Shown here: one piece after another, positions 1 to 9,021 of the stretch
Layout: each line of letters starts with the position of its first letter
How positions within the stretch are numbered: the first letter of the stretch is position 1
Assembly: GCF_016756535.1 (NCBI RefSeq)
Contig: NZ_AP023247.1
Location: 248,001-312,000 of the forward strand
From: Mesorhizobium sp. 131-2-1
GTDB lineage: Bacteria; Pseudomonadota; Alphaproteobacteria; Rhizobiales; Rhizobiaceae
Direction: 5' to 3'
Length of the DNA stretch: 64,000 bases
Program-made: the position numbers and the translations under genes
Notes under the pieces: generated by a model
The model's input: only the letters and a program-made list of their open reading frames with translations
What the model was told of the DNA's origin: nothing
Database searches by the model: none

Positions 1-401
1 GCGCCGGTGCCGCTAGTCAGCATGGAGACGACGACCGAATCGGCGCCAGTGGCCAACGCCTCCTCGACCAGCCGGTCGCAATAGTCGTCGGGGTAGCCGC
101 CATGCGCATCGATGCGGATGAGATACTCCGCGCCATCGCCATGGCTGGCGACTGCGAGATTGATCGCCGCACTCTGGATGCGCTGCGGGTTGTGCAGCAG
201 GACGACCTGCGCATCCCTCGCGGCGATCTCCCCGACGATGCCAAGCGTACCGTCGGTGCTGCCGCCATCGGCGACGATGATGCGGGCGCCGAGCCTTTGC
301 GCTGCGGGCCGCAGCTGTTCGAGCAGCGCGCCGATATGGGCGGCCTCGTTCAGGCACGGAATCACGATCAGGCTCGATGCTGACGTTGCGGTTGGCGTCA
401 T
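1..401 (-). CDS. exoA: GT2 glycosyltransferase, ExoA-like (partial)
   Basis: Only the N-terminal 133 codons are present; the gene runs off the left edge. The visible part is a GT-A family 2 domain beginning VIPCLNEAAHIGALL, with ADGGSTDGT (nucleotide-sugar loop) and RIDAH, the DxD-equivalent. The pattern VIPCLNE...ADGGSTD...RIQSAAINLA resembles succinoglycan ExoA, a cytosolic transferase that extends the lipid-linked EPS repeat. It follows the exoL-like gene on the same strand by 15 bp, so the two are probably co-transcribed, as exoA and exoL are neighbours in S. meliloti. The ATG chosen leads straight into the GT2 fold; the precise start is uncertain. The symbol rests on motif similarity only. 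Confidence 0.8.
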   Translation of the reverse strand, partial: MTPTATSASSLIVIPCLNEAAHIGALLEQLRPAAQRLGARIIVADGGSTDGTLGIVGEIAARDAQVVLLHNPQRIQSAAINLAVASHGDGAEYLIRIDAHGGYPDDYCDRLVEEALATGADSVVVSMLTSGTG

Positions 402-416
402 CCGGTTCTGTCCATC

Positions 417-1589
417 CTATGCCAGCGCTTCGGCCACGAAGGGCCCCGGCGCCGCCACAAGCCCACGCAGCTTGTCGACGAAAGCCCGGCAGTCGTTGCG
501 GTCGTAGCTCCAGGTCCTCGGGTTGCGGGCCAGCACGCGCGCCTTGAGCTTGCCGAAGCGCTCCTGCTCCATCCGCCCGAGCGCGGTTTCGAGCGTTTCG
601 GGCGTCGCCTCGGACAGCAGGACGCCGATGTCCTGCTGATTGAGGAAGCGGCCGGTTTCGGTGTTGCCCATCGAGATCGGCACGGCGCCGAAGCGGCAGC
701 CCTCATAGAGGCGGTTGGGCAGCAGCCATTCGGAGTTCTGCCCTGCCTCGAAGAAATCGATGGCCCAGGAAAAATGCACGTCGCCGTAGATCGCCGCCAT
801 GTCTTCAGGGTTGCGATAGGGCCCGCGAAAGGAGAGCCAGGGCTCGGCCTCGACGAAAGCGTGGAAATCGGGAAATTCGGAGAGCGCCGGACGGCCGCGC
901 AGGACGACCTCGAAGCGCCCGTCGAGACGGCGGGTGAATTCGGCCAGCAGTTCCAGCGAGCGGCGGCAGCGCAGCGCGCCGAACCAGCCGATCCGCCAGG
1001 GGGGAGCCGCGGGAATTTCCGCCTTCAATCGCTCGTCCACCGTCACCGCCGCGGCGTCGAAATATTTGTTCTCGACCAGTTCGACGGGTGCCGCGACCTG
1101 CTCGAACGGCTTGAAATAATTGGCGATGAAGGCGGGCGACGAAGTCACGAGGAGCTTAACGTCGCGGGCAAGATAACGTTCCGCGCCACGCAGCGCCTTG
1201 CCGACCAGATCGTTGCGCAGCACCAGGCGGTGGATGTCGAGGCATTCGTAGACAATCGGGACCGCGCCCCCGAGCGCCGACTTGGCGCGGCGGGCAAGCG
1301 CCAGCATTTCGAGGTTGCGCGCGATGATGAGGTCGGGCCTCGGCACCGTCGCCAGCTTCGCACCGATGCCGAACGCAGCCCTGGCGATCGCCGCCAGGCG
1401 CTGGCCGAATCGGCCGTCGCGCGTCGCGCCGAGATCGATCGGGCGCAATCCTTCGATGTCGGCAACCGGGCTGGCGGCGCGGCGGAAACCCGCCAGCGTG
1501 ACCTTGGCCCCGCCTGCCCTGAGCATTGTGATCCGCCGGCGAACCGCCGGGTCGGATACGTCATGCACAAGGTACAAGACATGCAGCAT
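417..1589 (-). CDS. exoL: Glycosyltransferase, ExoL-like
   Basis: 390-residue GT-B-like glycosyltransferase expected to act on the cytosolic face during EPS repeat-unit assembly. It begins MLHVLYLVHDVSDPAVRRR, the typical opening of ExoL proteins, and carries VENKYFDA, PPWRIGWFGALRCRRSL and a C-terminal acceptor or NDP-binding segment NRLYEGCRFGAVPISMG. The reading frame stays open for another 450 bases upstream, but that extension runs into the divergent flippase gene and has no EPS-like sequence, so the start at MLHVLY is preferred. A TTGCGATGCAGCA site lies about 48 bases upstream on the coding strand. Confidence 0.8.
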   Translation of the reverse strand: MLHVLYLVHDVSDPAVRRRITMLRAGGAKVTLAGFRRAASPVADIEGLRPIDLGATRDGRFGQRLAAIARAAFGIGAKLATVPRPDLIIARNLEMLALARRAKSALGGAVPIVYECLDIHRLVLRNDLVGKALRGAERYLARDVKLLVTSSPAFIANYFKPFEQVAAPVELVENKYFDAAAVTVDERLKAEIPAAPPWRIGWFGALRCRRSLELLAEFTRRLDGRFEVVLRGRPALSEFPDFHAFVEAEPWLSFRGPYRNPEDMAAIYGDVHFSWAIDFFEAGQNSEWLLPNRLYEGCRFGAVPISMGNTETGRFLNQQDIGVLLSEATPETLETALGRMEQERFGKLKARVLARNPRTWSYDRNDCRAFVDKLRGLVAAPGPFVAEALA

Positions 1590-1637
1590 GAAACTCGACC
1601 GCTGTTGGCCCACCCACGGCGAAGTTAGTACAGCTCT

Positions 1638-1707
1638 TGCTGCATCGCAACATTTTTGGTGCAGCGTAGCAAATATCCACGTTTTTTGTTGCGCTGCACC
1701 AAAAATG
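1638..1707. promoter_or_regulatory. Divergent exoL / flippase regulatory region with a 16-bp inverted repeat
   Basis: Between two divergently transcribed genes lies a perfect 16-bp inverted repeat: CATTTTTGGTGCAGCG at 1651-1666 and CGCTGCACCAAAAATG at 1692-1707, with a 25-base AT-rich spacer. The region also holds two copies of the window's shared motif TTGCGNTGCAGCA: TTGCGATGCAGCA at 1638-1650 on the minus strand, facing exoL, and TTGCGCTGCACCA (one mismatch) at 1689-1701 on the plus strand, facing the flippase. This looks like a two-sided operator for one dimeric regulator. A PhaR/AniA-type protein is a guess from the CTGCN3GCA core. Confidence 0.6.
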
Positions 1708-1782
1708 CCGTAGTTTGTGGGACGGCGGCGGGCGCCGGTCACGACATTGTCGGGAGCGACGCAAAAATCAGGGATCCTGAAT

Positions 1783-3279
1783 TTGGAAGCCAGTGCATTC
1801 GACCCGCCAGAGGGCTCTCTCCGCAGATCGGTCGGGCGCGGCGCCGTTGTCACGGCCATGGCGCAGTCCGTGCGGGTCGGGACGCAGATCGTTTCCGTCA
1901 TCGTGCTGTCGCGGCTGCTGTCGCCGCAGGATTTCGGCGTCGTGGCGATGTGCGCGCCGGTGCTTGCTTTCATCGCGCTGTTCCAGGATTTCGGCCTGAC
2001 GCAGGCGACGATCCAGAAAAGCGGCATCACGCATGAGGAGGTCAACTACCTCTTCTGGATCAATGTCGCGGTCAGCGCCGTCCTGGCCTGCCTGCTCGCC
2101 GCCGCCGCGCCGCTGGTCGCGGCCTTCTATGGCGAGCCGCGGGTGTCGGGCCTTGTAGCTGCGCTCGGCCTGCAGATCATGGCCTATGGGCTAGGCGCCC
2201 AGCATCTGGCGCTGCTGACGCGCCGCATGCAGTTCGCGCGGCTTGCCGCCATCGACGTCACCAGCGCCGTCGCCGGGCTTGCCGTGTCAATCGCCTGGAC
2301 CTTCATCGACCGCTCCTATTGGGCGCTGTTTGCCGGTACGCTGACCGGCGCGGTGCTGCCGACGCTCTGCTACTGGGCAAGCTCGCGCTGGCGCCCCGGC
2401 CTGCCGCGCAAGGTCGAAGGCATCAGCCAGCTCATCAATTTCGGCGCCGGCATTACCGGCTTCAACTTCGCCAACTTCTTCGCCCGCAACCTCGACAATG
2501 TGCTGATCGGCAAATATTGGGGCGAAGCCCAGCTCGGCCTCTACGACCGCGCCTACAAGCTTTTGCTGTTCCCGCTCAGCCAGATCACCAATCCGCTGTC
2601 GAAGGTGATGGTGCCGGCGCTTTCCAGGCTGAAGGACGAGCCGGACCGCTACCGCAGCGCCTATCTGCGCGTCATGCCGCTGATCCTTCTTGTGGCGCTG
2701 CCGGGCGTCGCCTTCGCCACCGCAATGTCCGACGTGGTCATCCCCTTTGTGCTCGGCGAGCAGTGGCGACAGAGCTCCGGCATCTTCCTGGCGCTCGGCT
2801 TCGCCGGGCTGCTGCAGCCGCTCAACAATCCGGCCGGCTGGCTGTTCGTCAGCCAGGGCCGTTCGGGCGATTTTATGCGCTGGGGCATCGTCACGGCGGT
2901 GACCTCTGTGCTCGCCTTCCTGGTCGGCCTGCCCTATGGCGCGATCGGCGTGGCGGTCGCCTATGCGGTGAGCGAGTATCTGAGAACGCCTTTCCTGTGG
3001 CTCTATATCGGCAAGACCGGGCCACTCAGGGCGAGCCACGTCCTGCAGGCGGCGACGCCCTTCGTGCTTGGCGCGCATCTGGCGCTTGCCGCGGTGTGGT
3101 TCGCCAAGCCGTTCCTGCCGCAGCAGCCGATCCTGGCCATGGCCGGGGCTGTGGTCATGTCCTACATCGCCACCATCGTGGTCGCGCTGGCCTTCGCCTC
3201 CGGGCGCGAGGCGCTGCGCGAAGCCCTGAAGCTGATACCGACGCGGGCGCCGGCGGCTGCCCCCAGCGGAGCGAAATAA
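1783..3279 (+). CDS. Polysaccharide flippase, Wzx/ExoT type (MOP superfamily)
   Basis: About 500 residues, almost all membrane-embedded, with the 12-14 TM pattern of the MOP/MATE-like WzxC family. These proteins flip undecaprenyl-linked repeat units across the inner membrane. The N-terminal SLRRSVGRGAVVT...VSVIVLSRLLSPQDFG signature is typical of rhizobial EPS flippases. A TTG start at 1783, nine bases after AGGGA, is preferred; an in-frame GTG at 1717 would add 22 residues of low-complexity sequence with no ribosome binding site. It is divergent from exoL and just upstream of a phosphoribosyltransferase-HAD gene, separated by one base, so the two are translationally close. It plays the role ExoT has in succinoglycan export. 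Confidence 0.83.
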   Translation: MEASAFDPPEGSLRRSVGRGAVVTAMAQSVRVGTQIVSVIVLSRLLSPQDFGVVAMCAPVLAFIALFQDFGLTQATIQKSGITHEEVNYLFWINVAVSAVLACLLAAAAPLVAAFYGEPRVSGLVAALGLQIMAYGLGAQHLALLTRRMQFARLAAIDVTSAVAGLAVSIAWTFIDRSYWALFAGTLTGAVLPTLCYWASSRWRPGLPRKVEGISQLINFGAGITGFNFANFFARNLDNVLIGKYWGEAQLGLYDRAYKLLLFPLSQITNPLSKVMVPALSRLKDEPDRYRSAYLRVMPLILLVALPGVAFATAMSDVVIPFVLGEQWRQSSGIFLALGFAGLLQPLNNPAGWLFVSQGRSGDFMRWGIVTAVTSVLAFLVGLPYGAIGVAVAYAVSEYLRTPFLWLYIGKTGPLRASHVLQAATPFVLGAHLALAAVWFAKPFLPQQPILAMAGAVVMSYIATIVVALAFASGREALREALKLIPTRAPAAAPSGAK

Positions 3280-3280
3280 C

Positions 3281-4333
3281 ATGCGCACATCCGAGGACCC
3301 GACCAAGACCATGCACTACCGCTCGATCTCAGACATGAACGACGCGATCGTCAGCAACCTTCACCGCCTGCCGCGCGACATCGACCTTGTCGTCGGTGTG
3401 CCGAGAAGCGGCATTCTCGCGGCAACGCTGGTCAGCCTCGCCGCGAACATTCCGATGACCGATCTCGACAGCTTCCTTGCCGGCAAGATCTATTCGTCCG
3501 GCATCACCAAGCGCCGCGCCGCGCTCGACCGGCAAGCCGCCGAGATGCGCAAGATCCTGGTCATCGACGACAGCGTCAGCGGCGGCAACGCCATGCGCGA
3601 CGCGCGCAACCGGATCGAGGCCGCCGGCATCAAGGCGGACTTCACCTTTGCGGCGGTGTTCGGGCTCTTGTCACAGCACAAGGAAACCGATGTCGTCTTC
3701 GAGGTGGTGCCGCATCCCAGGATGTTCCAGTGGAACTTCATGCACCACAAATTCCTCGAGCAGTGCTGTGTCGACATTGACGGCGTGCTCTGCCTCGACC
3801 CCACGGAAGCGGAAAACGACGACGGGCCGGCCTATGAGAAATTCCTGGCCGAGGCGCGGCCGCTGCATGGTCCGACCCGCAAGATCGGCTGGCTGGTGAC
3901 CAGCCGGCTGGAAAAGTACCGCAAGCTGACCGAAGCCTGGCTGGCCAAGCACGACATCAAATACGACCACCTGATCATGCTCGACCTGCCGAGCAAGGCA
4001 GAGCGGCAGCGGCTTGGCGTGCATGGCAGCTTCAAGGCCGATTTCTACGCCAAGTCCGACGCCATCCTGTTCATCGAGAGCGAGCACCAGCAGGCGCTCA
4101 AGATCGCCGAGCTGTCGGGCAAGCCGGTGCTGTGCGTGGAGACCCATCTGGTCACCTATCCCGACGCGCTGTCGCTGCCGGCGCTCAGCCAGGCGGCGCG
4201 CAACCTGCCGGCCAGATTGCGCCAGATCAACTCGCCCGACGGACGCAAGTCCGTGGCCAAGAAGGTGGCGCGCACGCTGCTCGGCGAGCGCGGCTACGAG
4301 ACGCTGAAGAGCCGGGTCAAGCGCCCAGCCTGA
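3281..4333 (+). CDS. Phosphoribosyltransferase-HAD fusion protein
   Basis: 350 residues in two apparent domains. Residues 1-150 form a type I phosphoribosyltransferase fold: GVPRSGILAATL near the start and a PRPP-binding loop ILVIDDSVSGGNAM at 92-105. From about residue 160 a second domain begins with VDIDGVL, where Asp165 and Asp167 form a HAD-type DxD nucleophile motif, followed by LVTSR (HAD motif II-like) and later acidic residues. The natural substrates are unknown. The start follows GGAG by nine bases and lies one base past the flippase stop, so it belongs to the flippase operon and may serve EPS sugar-nucleotide supply or repeat modification; that role is inferred from position alone. 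Confidence 0.7.
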   Translation: MRTSEDPTKTMHYRSISDMNDAIVSNLHRLPRDIDLVVGVPRSGILAATLVSLAANIPMTDLDSFLAGKIYSSGITKRRAALDRQAAEMRKILVIDDSVSGGNAMRDARNRIEAAGIKADFTFAAVFGLLSQHKETDVVFEVVPHPRMFQWNFMHHKFLEQCCVDIDGVLCLDPTEAENDDGPAYEKFLAEARPLHGPTRKIGWLVTSRLEKYRKLTEAWLAKHDIKYDHLIMLDLPSKAERQRLGVHGSFKADFYAKSDAILFIESEHQQALKIAELSGKPVLCVETHLVTYPDALSLPALSQAARNLPARLRQINSPDGRKSVAKKVARTLLGERGYETLKSRVKRPA

Positions 4334-4362
4334 TCGCGACAACAACTCGAACAAGCTTGGAG

Positions 4363-4385
4363 GCAGCGCCCGCAGGGGGCGCTGC
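4363..4385. terminator. Hairpin between convergent genes
   Basis: Perfect 9-bp stem, GCAGCGCCC (4363-4371) and GGGCGCTGC (4377-4385), with a 5-base loop. It lies between the 3' ends of the convergent phosphoribosyltransferase-HAD gene and the GT4 gene, so it may stop transcription from both sides. There is no clear U-tract on either side, so it could also act only as a processing barrier. Confidence 0.5.
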
Positions 4386-4394
4386 AGCCGAACC

Positions 4395-5474
4395 CTAAGC
4401 AGCCTTTCGCGAAGACTGTTGCGCCGCCCTGTCGAGCAGCGAGAAGAAGGTGGCGAACTGGCGCTCGGGGTTCAGGGCGGGGCGCTCCGAGAAGGCGCGC
4501 GCGGCTGCTGAAAGCCGCTGATACTCCTCAGTGTCGTTCCAGAGCCGCCTGACCGCCGCCACCCAATCGTCGAGCGGGCCGTCATAGTCGAGCACGACGC
4601 CGCCCGAGCCGATGGCCTCGGGCAGGCCGCCGCGCCGCGAGCCGACGACGGGGATGCCGCTGCAATGCGCCTCCGATGCGACACGGCCCCAGGCCTCCTC
4701 CCACTTGCTGGGAGCGAGCAGAATCTTGGTGCGGCCATAAACCGTCTTCATGTCGCTGGTGCGGTTTTCCAGCCTGATGTTGGAGAAGGGCGCGATCGTC
4801 GCCTCGATCCGGGCCCTGTGATCGTCGTCGAGCTTCCAGCTTTCGACGAAGAGGAACTGGATCTCGGGGCAGGCGCCGGCGATGCGCACTGCAAGATCAA
4901 AGCCCTTTTCCTCGTAAGGGTTGATCAGGGTGACGAACTCGCCGGTCGTCGGCGTGTTGTAGGTGGCCGGATTGATGGTCGGCGGAATGACCGTGGAATC
5001 GATGTCGAACTTCTCCTTGTAGGTGCGTGCGGTGAACTCCGAATTGGCGATGTAGAGCGCCGAATGCAGCTCGCGCAGGTCGCCGCCCAGTTCATGGAAT
5101 TCGACGTTGCGGAGGTAGACGACCAGAGGCACGCCCTCGGCCTGCAGCGCCTTGCCGATCGGAACCGACTTGTGACACTGCACGACGGCGACGTCCGGCC
5201 TCAGCTTCTTGACTGCAAAGCCCGCCGCCTCCCAGGGAAACCAGGCCCGCACCACCGGATAGCCAGGATAGCTGTCGATGACGGCGCGCTGCCTGAGCAG
5301 CTTCATCTTGGCGCGCGCCTTGTAGCCGAAGACGCCCTGGCCGAACAGCGCCGCCAGCACCGACGCCTCATGGCCGTGCTCGATCAGTTGCTCGACCAGA
5401 TGATGGGTGCTGGACTGCACGCCGCCGCTGAACTGGGGAGTGTAGCCATTGCCGCCTGCAAAGAGGACTTTCAT
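4395..5474 (-). CDS. GT4 family glycosyltransferase
   Basis: 359-residue GT-B enzyme. The N-terminal domain begins MKVLFAGGNGYTPQFSGGVQSSTHHLV, the glycine-rich acceptor loop of family 4 glycosyltransferases. The C-terminal domain has LINPYEEKGFDLA, the linker segment KILLAPSKWEEAWGRVASEA and the EX7E-type element EAHCSGIPVVGSRRGGLPEAI, which binds the nucleotide diphosphate. It probably transfers an NDP-sugar onto a lipid-linked EPS or glycoconjugate intermediate in the cytosol. It is last in a minus-strand row with UDP-glucose dehydrogenase, the GMC oxidoreductase and the Tat subunit. Donor and acceptor cannot be read from sequence. Confidence 0.85.
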   Translation of the reverse strand: MKVLFAGGNGYTPQFSGGVQSSTHHLVEQLIEHGHEASVLAALFGQGVFGYKARAKMKLLRQRAVIDSYPGYPVVRAWFPWEAAGFAVKKLRPDVAVVQCHKSVPIGKALQAEGVPLVVYLRNVEFHELGGDLRELHSALYIANSEFTARTYKEKFDIDSTVIPPTINPATYNTPTTGEFVTLINPYEEKGFDLAVRIAGACPEIQFLFVESWKLDDDHRARIEATIAPFSNIRLENRTSDMKTVYGRTKILLAPSKWEEAWGRVASEAHCSGIPVVGSRRGGLPEAIGSGGVVLDYDGPLDDWVAAVRRLWNDTEEYQRLSAAARAFSERPALNPERQFATFFSLLDRAAQQSSRKAA

Positions 5475-5537
5475 GGATAGGGCTCCTTGTCGTGTTTCGT
5501 TCGGAAGCTGGCCAGGACCAGCGTCTTGCCTCCGGCC

Positions 5538-5987
5538 TCAAGCGACCTTCGGCGGCTCCAGATTCGCGAATGGATTGGTGCATGGATGCCAGCCGGTGAA
5601 GCGGATCGGATCGCCTGGCGAGCTGCGCCAGGCATAGTCGGTCAGCATGTGGAACTCGGCGATGACCCAGCGCTCGAAATGCGTCAGGTCTTCCCGCTTA
5701 TCCCGCGGCAGCAGCCGGCGCGCCTCGCCCAGCTTGACCGTCTCCAGCAGGGTGACCGCGTCCGCCACCTTAGTGCTCGGGAATATCCACGGATTGCGGT
5801 TGGAGAACTCAAGCACGAATTGCTGCAGGTGCTCTATGCGCATGTTCAGTTTGCCGAAATACTTTTCCAGCGTGACGCGCACGAGATCCTCGTCCGAAAG
5901 CGAGGACACGGCGGCATAGGCGATGCCGGTCGAGGCGACCCCGCCGGCCATCACGGCCAATGCTGCACGTCGAGTGATCTTCATCAT
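5538..5987 (-). CDS. Tat-signal small subunit paired with the GMC oxidoreductase
   Basis: 149 residues with a twin-arginine signal: MMKITRRAALAVMAGGVAS ending in an AYA cleavage site. The mature part is mostly helical (SDEDLVRVTLEKYFGKLNMRIEHL, TDYAWRSSPGDPIRFTGWHPC) and fits the small gamma-type subunits of membrane sugar dehydrogenases, such as gluconate 2-dehydrogenase subunit 3, fructose dehydrogenase and glucoside 3-dehydrogenase. Those subunits carry the leaderless GMC flavoprotein through the Tat pore. The gene starts 13 bp after the GMC stop, with AAGGAG eight bases before the first ATG. The pairing with the preceding gene is the main evidence for its role. Confidence 0.7.
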   Translation of the reverse strand: MMKITRRAALAVMAGGVASTGIAYAAVSSLSDEDLVRVTLEKYFGKLNMRIEHLQQFVLEFSNRNPWIFPSTKVADAVTLLETVKLGEARRLLPRDKREDLTHFERWVIAEFHMLTDYAWRSSPGDPIRFTGWHPCTNPFANLEPPKVA

Positions 5988-6000
5988 GCCGACAGCTCCT

Positions 6001-7443
6001 TCATGCCATCCGACTCGCCGCCCGCAACGACAGGGCGGCCGCCGTCAGGCTGGGATTGACGCAGGAGCAGCTCGGATAGGTGCTCGTGCCGACGACGACG
6101 AGGTTCCGCTGCTGATGATGGATCATGTCGCGGTCGACCACCGAATCGGCCGGGCCGGTGCCCATCCGCAACGTGCCCTGCACATGCGATTCGGTCGGCC
6201 GGATGCCGCGGTCGAAGAGCTGCTCGACTGGCAGCGGCTGAAGCAGCGCGGGCAGCTTTTCCAGCGCCTTGGCCATGCCCTTGACGGCATAGTCCGACGC
6301 GCCCTTGAAGCTGACGAAGGCGTTCTCGTCCTTGTCGAGGATCACCCGGTTCTCCGGGTCGAGCAGGTTTTCGGTGACGACCACCAGCGGCAGCACCTGC
6401 CGCAGCCGTCCCTTCTCGGCGCGCATGCCGTGCTGCCAGCGGTTTTCGAAATAGACGAGCGCCGCCGCGTGCTCGGCCCGATGCGGACCGTCATAGAGGC
6501 CGAAATTCAGGCCGGTGGTGATGGTGCTGCCGTCGAAATTGTCGACGCCGTCGAGATAGGCCTCGAAGTTCCAGCCATAGGATTCGTGCAGGCCGAGACC
6601 GACGAATTCGCCGCCAAGGCCGGAGCGCAGCATGATCGCCGGGCTCTGGATCGCGTTGGCGCCGAGCACGAACAGGTCGCCGCTCGCCGAATATTCCTTG
6701 CCGCCATGCACGAACGTCACCGAGCGGACGGAGCCGCCAACGTGTTCGAGCCGCCGCACTTCCGAGCTGAGGCAGACCGAGACGTCAGGATGCTCGAAGA
6801 CATGCATCAGGCCGTTGTTGACGGTGAACTTGGCATCGGCCGGGCACAGCCAGCAGCGCAGATTGGCGCAGCAGGCGCCGCGCAGCGCGGTCGCCACGCG
6901 GGCGCGCGCCGTCGGCATGACGAAGTGTTGCTCCGGCTGCGCCGCCTTCATCATCAGGTCGGGCGACGACATGCGGTGGGGCGGCTGCGGGAAGGGCTTC
7001 GAGCGCGGCAGCATCCGAGCCATGTCCGGGTCGCCGGAGATCGACATGACCTCCTCGGCGTCGCAGTAGAACGGCTCCAGCTCGTCATAGCTGATCGGCC
7101 AGTCATTGCCGACGCCGTATGTGCTCTTCAGCCTGAAGTCGTTGGGGTGGAAACGCGGCGTCTGCGCGAACCAGCAGTTGGTGCCGCCGCCGAGGCCGAT
7201 CGTGTAGTTCCACGGCTTGTCGGAGTTGGTCTTGTAGGTGCTCTCGTCGTCGATATCGGTGTTGGCGTTCTGGCCGAGCTGCCATTCGTGCGTGTTGTGC
7301 CGGCCCCATTCCAGGACCAGGACACGGGCCTTCCGCCGCTTCAACAGGCCGTGCAGGAAGAAGGCCGAACCGAAACCGGAACCGATGGCGATGATATCGA
7401 AATGCTCGTTGGCGATTTGCTCGGGCCTGATATCCAGCACCAT
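6001..7443 (-). CDS. GMC-family FAD oxidoreductase, sugar dehydrogenase type
   Basis: 480-residue flavoprotein. FAD binding is shown by DIIAIGSGFGSAFFLHGL (residues ~14-31) and by GLGGGTNCWFAQTPRF, the GMC signature region. The C-terminal domain has HVQGTLRMG and VVVGTSTYPSCSCVNPSLTAAAL, holding the His/Asn catalytic region. A cysteine group, ACCANLRCWLCPADAK near residue 180, may bind an iron-sulfur cluster, as reported for bacterial FAD glucoside 3-dehydrogenases. It has no signal peptide and is followed by a Tat-exported partner, so the complex is probably periplasmic. It would oxidise a sugar hydroxyl or aldose and pass electrons to a cytochrome. The link to EPS is by position only. Confidence 0.8.
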   Translation of the reverse strand: MVLDIRPEQIANEHFDIIAIGSGFGSAFFLHGLLKRRKARVLVLEWGRHNTHEWQLGQNANTDIDDESTYKTNSDKPWNYTIGLGGGTNCWFAQTPRFHPNDFRLKSTYGVGNDWPISYDELEPFYCDAEEVMSISGDPDMARMLPRSKPFPQPPHRMSSPDLMMKAAQPEQHFVMPTARARVATALRGACCANLRCWLCPADAKFTVNNGLMHVFEHPDVSVCLSSEVRRLEHVGGSVRSVTFVHGGKEYSASGDLFVLGANAIQSPAIMLRSGLGGEFVGLGLHESYGWNFEAYLDGVDNFDGSTITTGLNFGLYDGPHRAEHAAALVYFENRWQHGMRAEKGRLRQVLPLVVVTENLLDPENRVILDKDENAFVSFKGASDYAVKGMAKALEKLPALLQPLPVEQLFDRGIRPTESHVQGTLRMGTGPADSVVDRDMIHHQQRNLVVVGTSTYPSCSCVNPSLTAAALSLRAASRMA

Positions 7444-7542
7444 CAGATAGAACCCTTTCTGGATACGCGTATGGTCACCGGCGGCCTCGCTGTCGTTCGT
7501 CGAGGCCGAACCGGTCCTTCAGGCTGATGTCGGCGCATGCCC

Positions 7543-8874
7543 TCACGCCGCCATCCTGCCGATGCTGAAATATTCGATGCCGTAGCGGGCGATGACCTTG
7601 GGATCGTAGAGGTTGCGGCCGTCGAAGATCACCGGCGTGGTCAGTGCATCCTTGAGCGCGTCGAAGGAGGGCGCGCGGAAGCTCTTCCATTCGGTGCAGA
7701 TCAACAGCGCCTCGGCGCCGCGCAGCGCGGCCTCTTTCGTGCCGCAGAGCAGAAGATCGTCGCGCAAGCCGTAGATCGCCTGGCATTCCTGCATCGCCTC
7801 GGGATCATAGGCCTGAACATTGGCGCCGGCCTGCCACAGTGCTTCCATCAAGACACGTGCCGGGGCCTCGCGCATGTCGTCGGTGTTGGGCTTGAAGGCC
7901 AGGCCCCAGAGCGCGAAGGTCTTGCCCTTGAGGTTGCCCTTGAAATAGCGGTGCACCTTGTCGAACAGGACCGATTTCTGCTCGTTGTTGCGCTCCTCCA
8001 CCGCGCGCAGCAGCTTGGCGTCGAACTTGACGCCTTCGGCGGTCTTGATCAGGGCGCGCACGTCCTTGGGAAAGCACGAGCCGCCATAGCCGAGGCCGGG
8101 ATAGATGAAGTGGTAGCCGATGCGCGGATCGGAGCCGATGCCCTTGCGCACCTCCTCGATGTCGGCGCCCAGCTGCTCGGCCAGATTGGCCATCTCGTTC
8201 ATGAAGCTGATCTTGGTCGCCAGCATGCAATTGGCGGCGTATTTGGTGAACTCGGCACTGCGCACGTCCATCACGATCATCTTCTCGTGGTTGCGGTTGA
8301 ACGGCGCATAGAGCTCGCGCATCACCGCCTCGGTGTCCTCGCTAGAGGTGCCGACGATGATACGGTCGGGCTTCATGCAGTCGGCGACGGCCGAGCCTTC
8401 CTTGAGGAATTCCGGATTGGAGGCGACGTCGAAAGCCAGATCCTCGCGACCCCTCGCCTTCAGGGTCTCGGCGATCTTGGCCTTGATCTTCTCGCAGGTG
8501 CCGACCGGCACCGTAGACTTGCCGACGATGATCTTGGGCGTCTCCATCTCGCGGCCGATGGCCTCGGCGACGGCGAGCACATATTTGAGATCGGCCGAGC
8601 CGTCCTCGCCGGGAGGCGTGCCGACCGCGATCATCTGGATCTGGCCGTGCTTCACCGCCGCCACCGCGTCGGTGGTGAACTTGATGCGGCCGGCGGCGTG
8701 GTTCTCCTTGACCAGCGTTTCGAGCCCGGGCTCGAAGATCGGGATCAGGCCCTGGTTGAGCCGCTCGACCTTTTTCTCATCAATGTCGACGCACACCACC
8801 TGGTGCCCGACTTCCGCGAGCACGGCGGCCTGCACGAGGCCGACATAGCCAATTCCAAAGACGGTCAGATTCAT
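7543..8874 (-). CDS. ugd: UDP-glucose 6-dehydrogenase
   Basis: 443 residues, the usual length. The enzyme oxidises UDP-glucose to UDP-glucuronate with two NAD+, supplying acidic sugar for EPS. The N-terminal Rossmann motif is [23 protein letters not shown]; the catalytic Cys is in [10 protein letters not shown]; the linking helix and UDP-binding part include [17 protein letters not shown] and [15 protein letters not shown]. It lies among EPS genes on the minus strand, about 100 bp upstream of the GMC oxidoreductase. The alternative, GDP-mannose dehydrogenase, is less likely because the closest motifs are those of rhizobial UDP-glucose dehydrogenases. Confidence 0.92.
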   Translation of the reverse strand: MNLTVFGIGYVGLVQAAVLAEVGHQVVCVDIDEKKVERLNQGLIPIFEPGLETLVKENHAAGRIKFTTDAVAAVKHGQIQMIAVGTPPGEDGSADLKYVLAVAEAIGREMETPKIIVGKSTVPVGTCEKIKAKIAETLKARGREDLAFDVASNPEFLKEGSAVADCMKPDRIIVGTSSEDTEAVMRELYAPFNRNHEKMIVMDVRSAEFTKYAANCMLATKISFMNEMANLAEQLGADIEEVRKGIGSDPRIGYHFIYPGLGYGGSCFPKDVRALIKTAEGVKFDAKLLRAVEERNNEQKSVLFDKVHRYFKGNLKGKTFALWGLAFKPNTDDMREAPARVLMEALWQAGANVQAYDPEAMQECQAIYGLRDDLLLCGTKEAALRGAEALLICTEWKSFRAPSFDALKDALTTPVIFDGRNLYDPKVIARYGIEYFSIGRMAA

Positions 8875-9021
8875 TCGGTTTTGTTCCTGTTCAAGGCCGT
8901 CTTCGGTCCGGCCGGTTCAGATGTTGCCTGGCCGTGATCCCCACGGCTGTTTCCTATTTAAGCACGATTCCGAAAGCGGTCGCCGCTTCTGCCACGCTTG
9001 GCTTTCCTTCGGAACCATACG

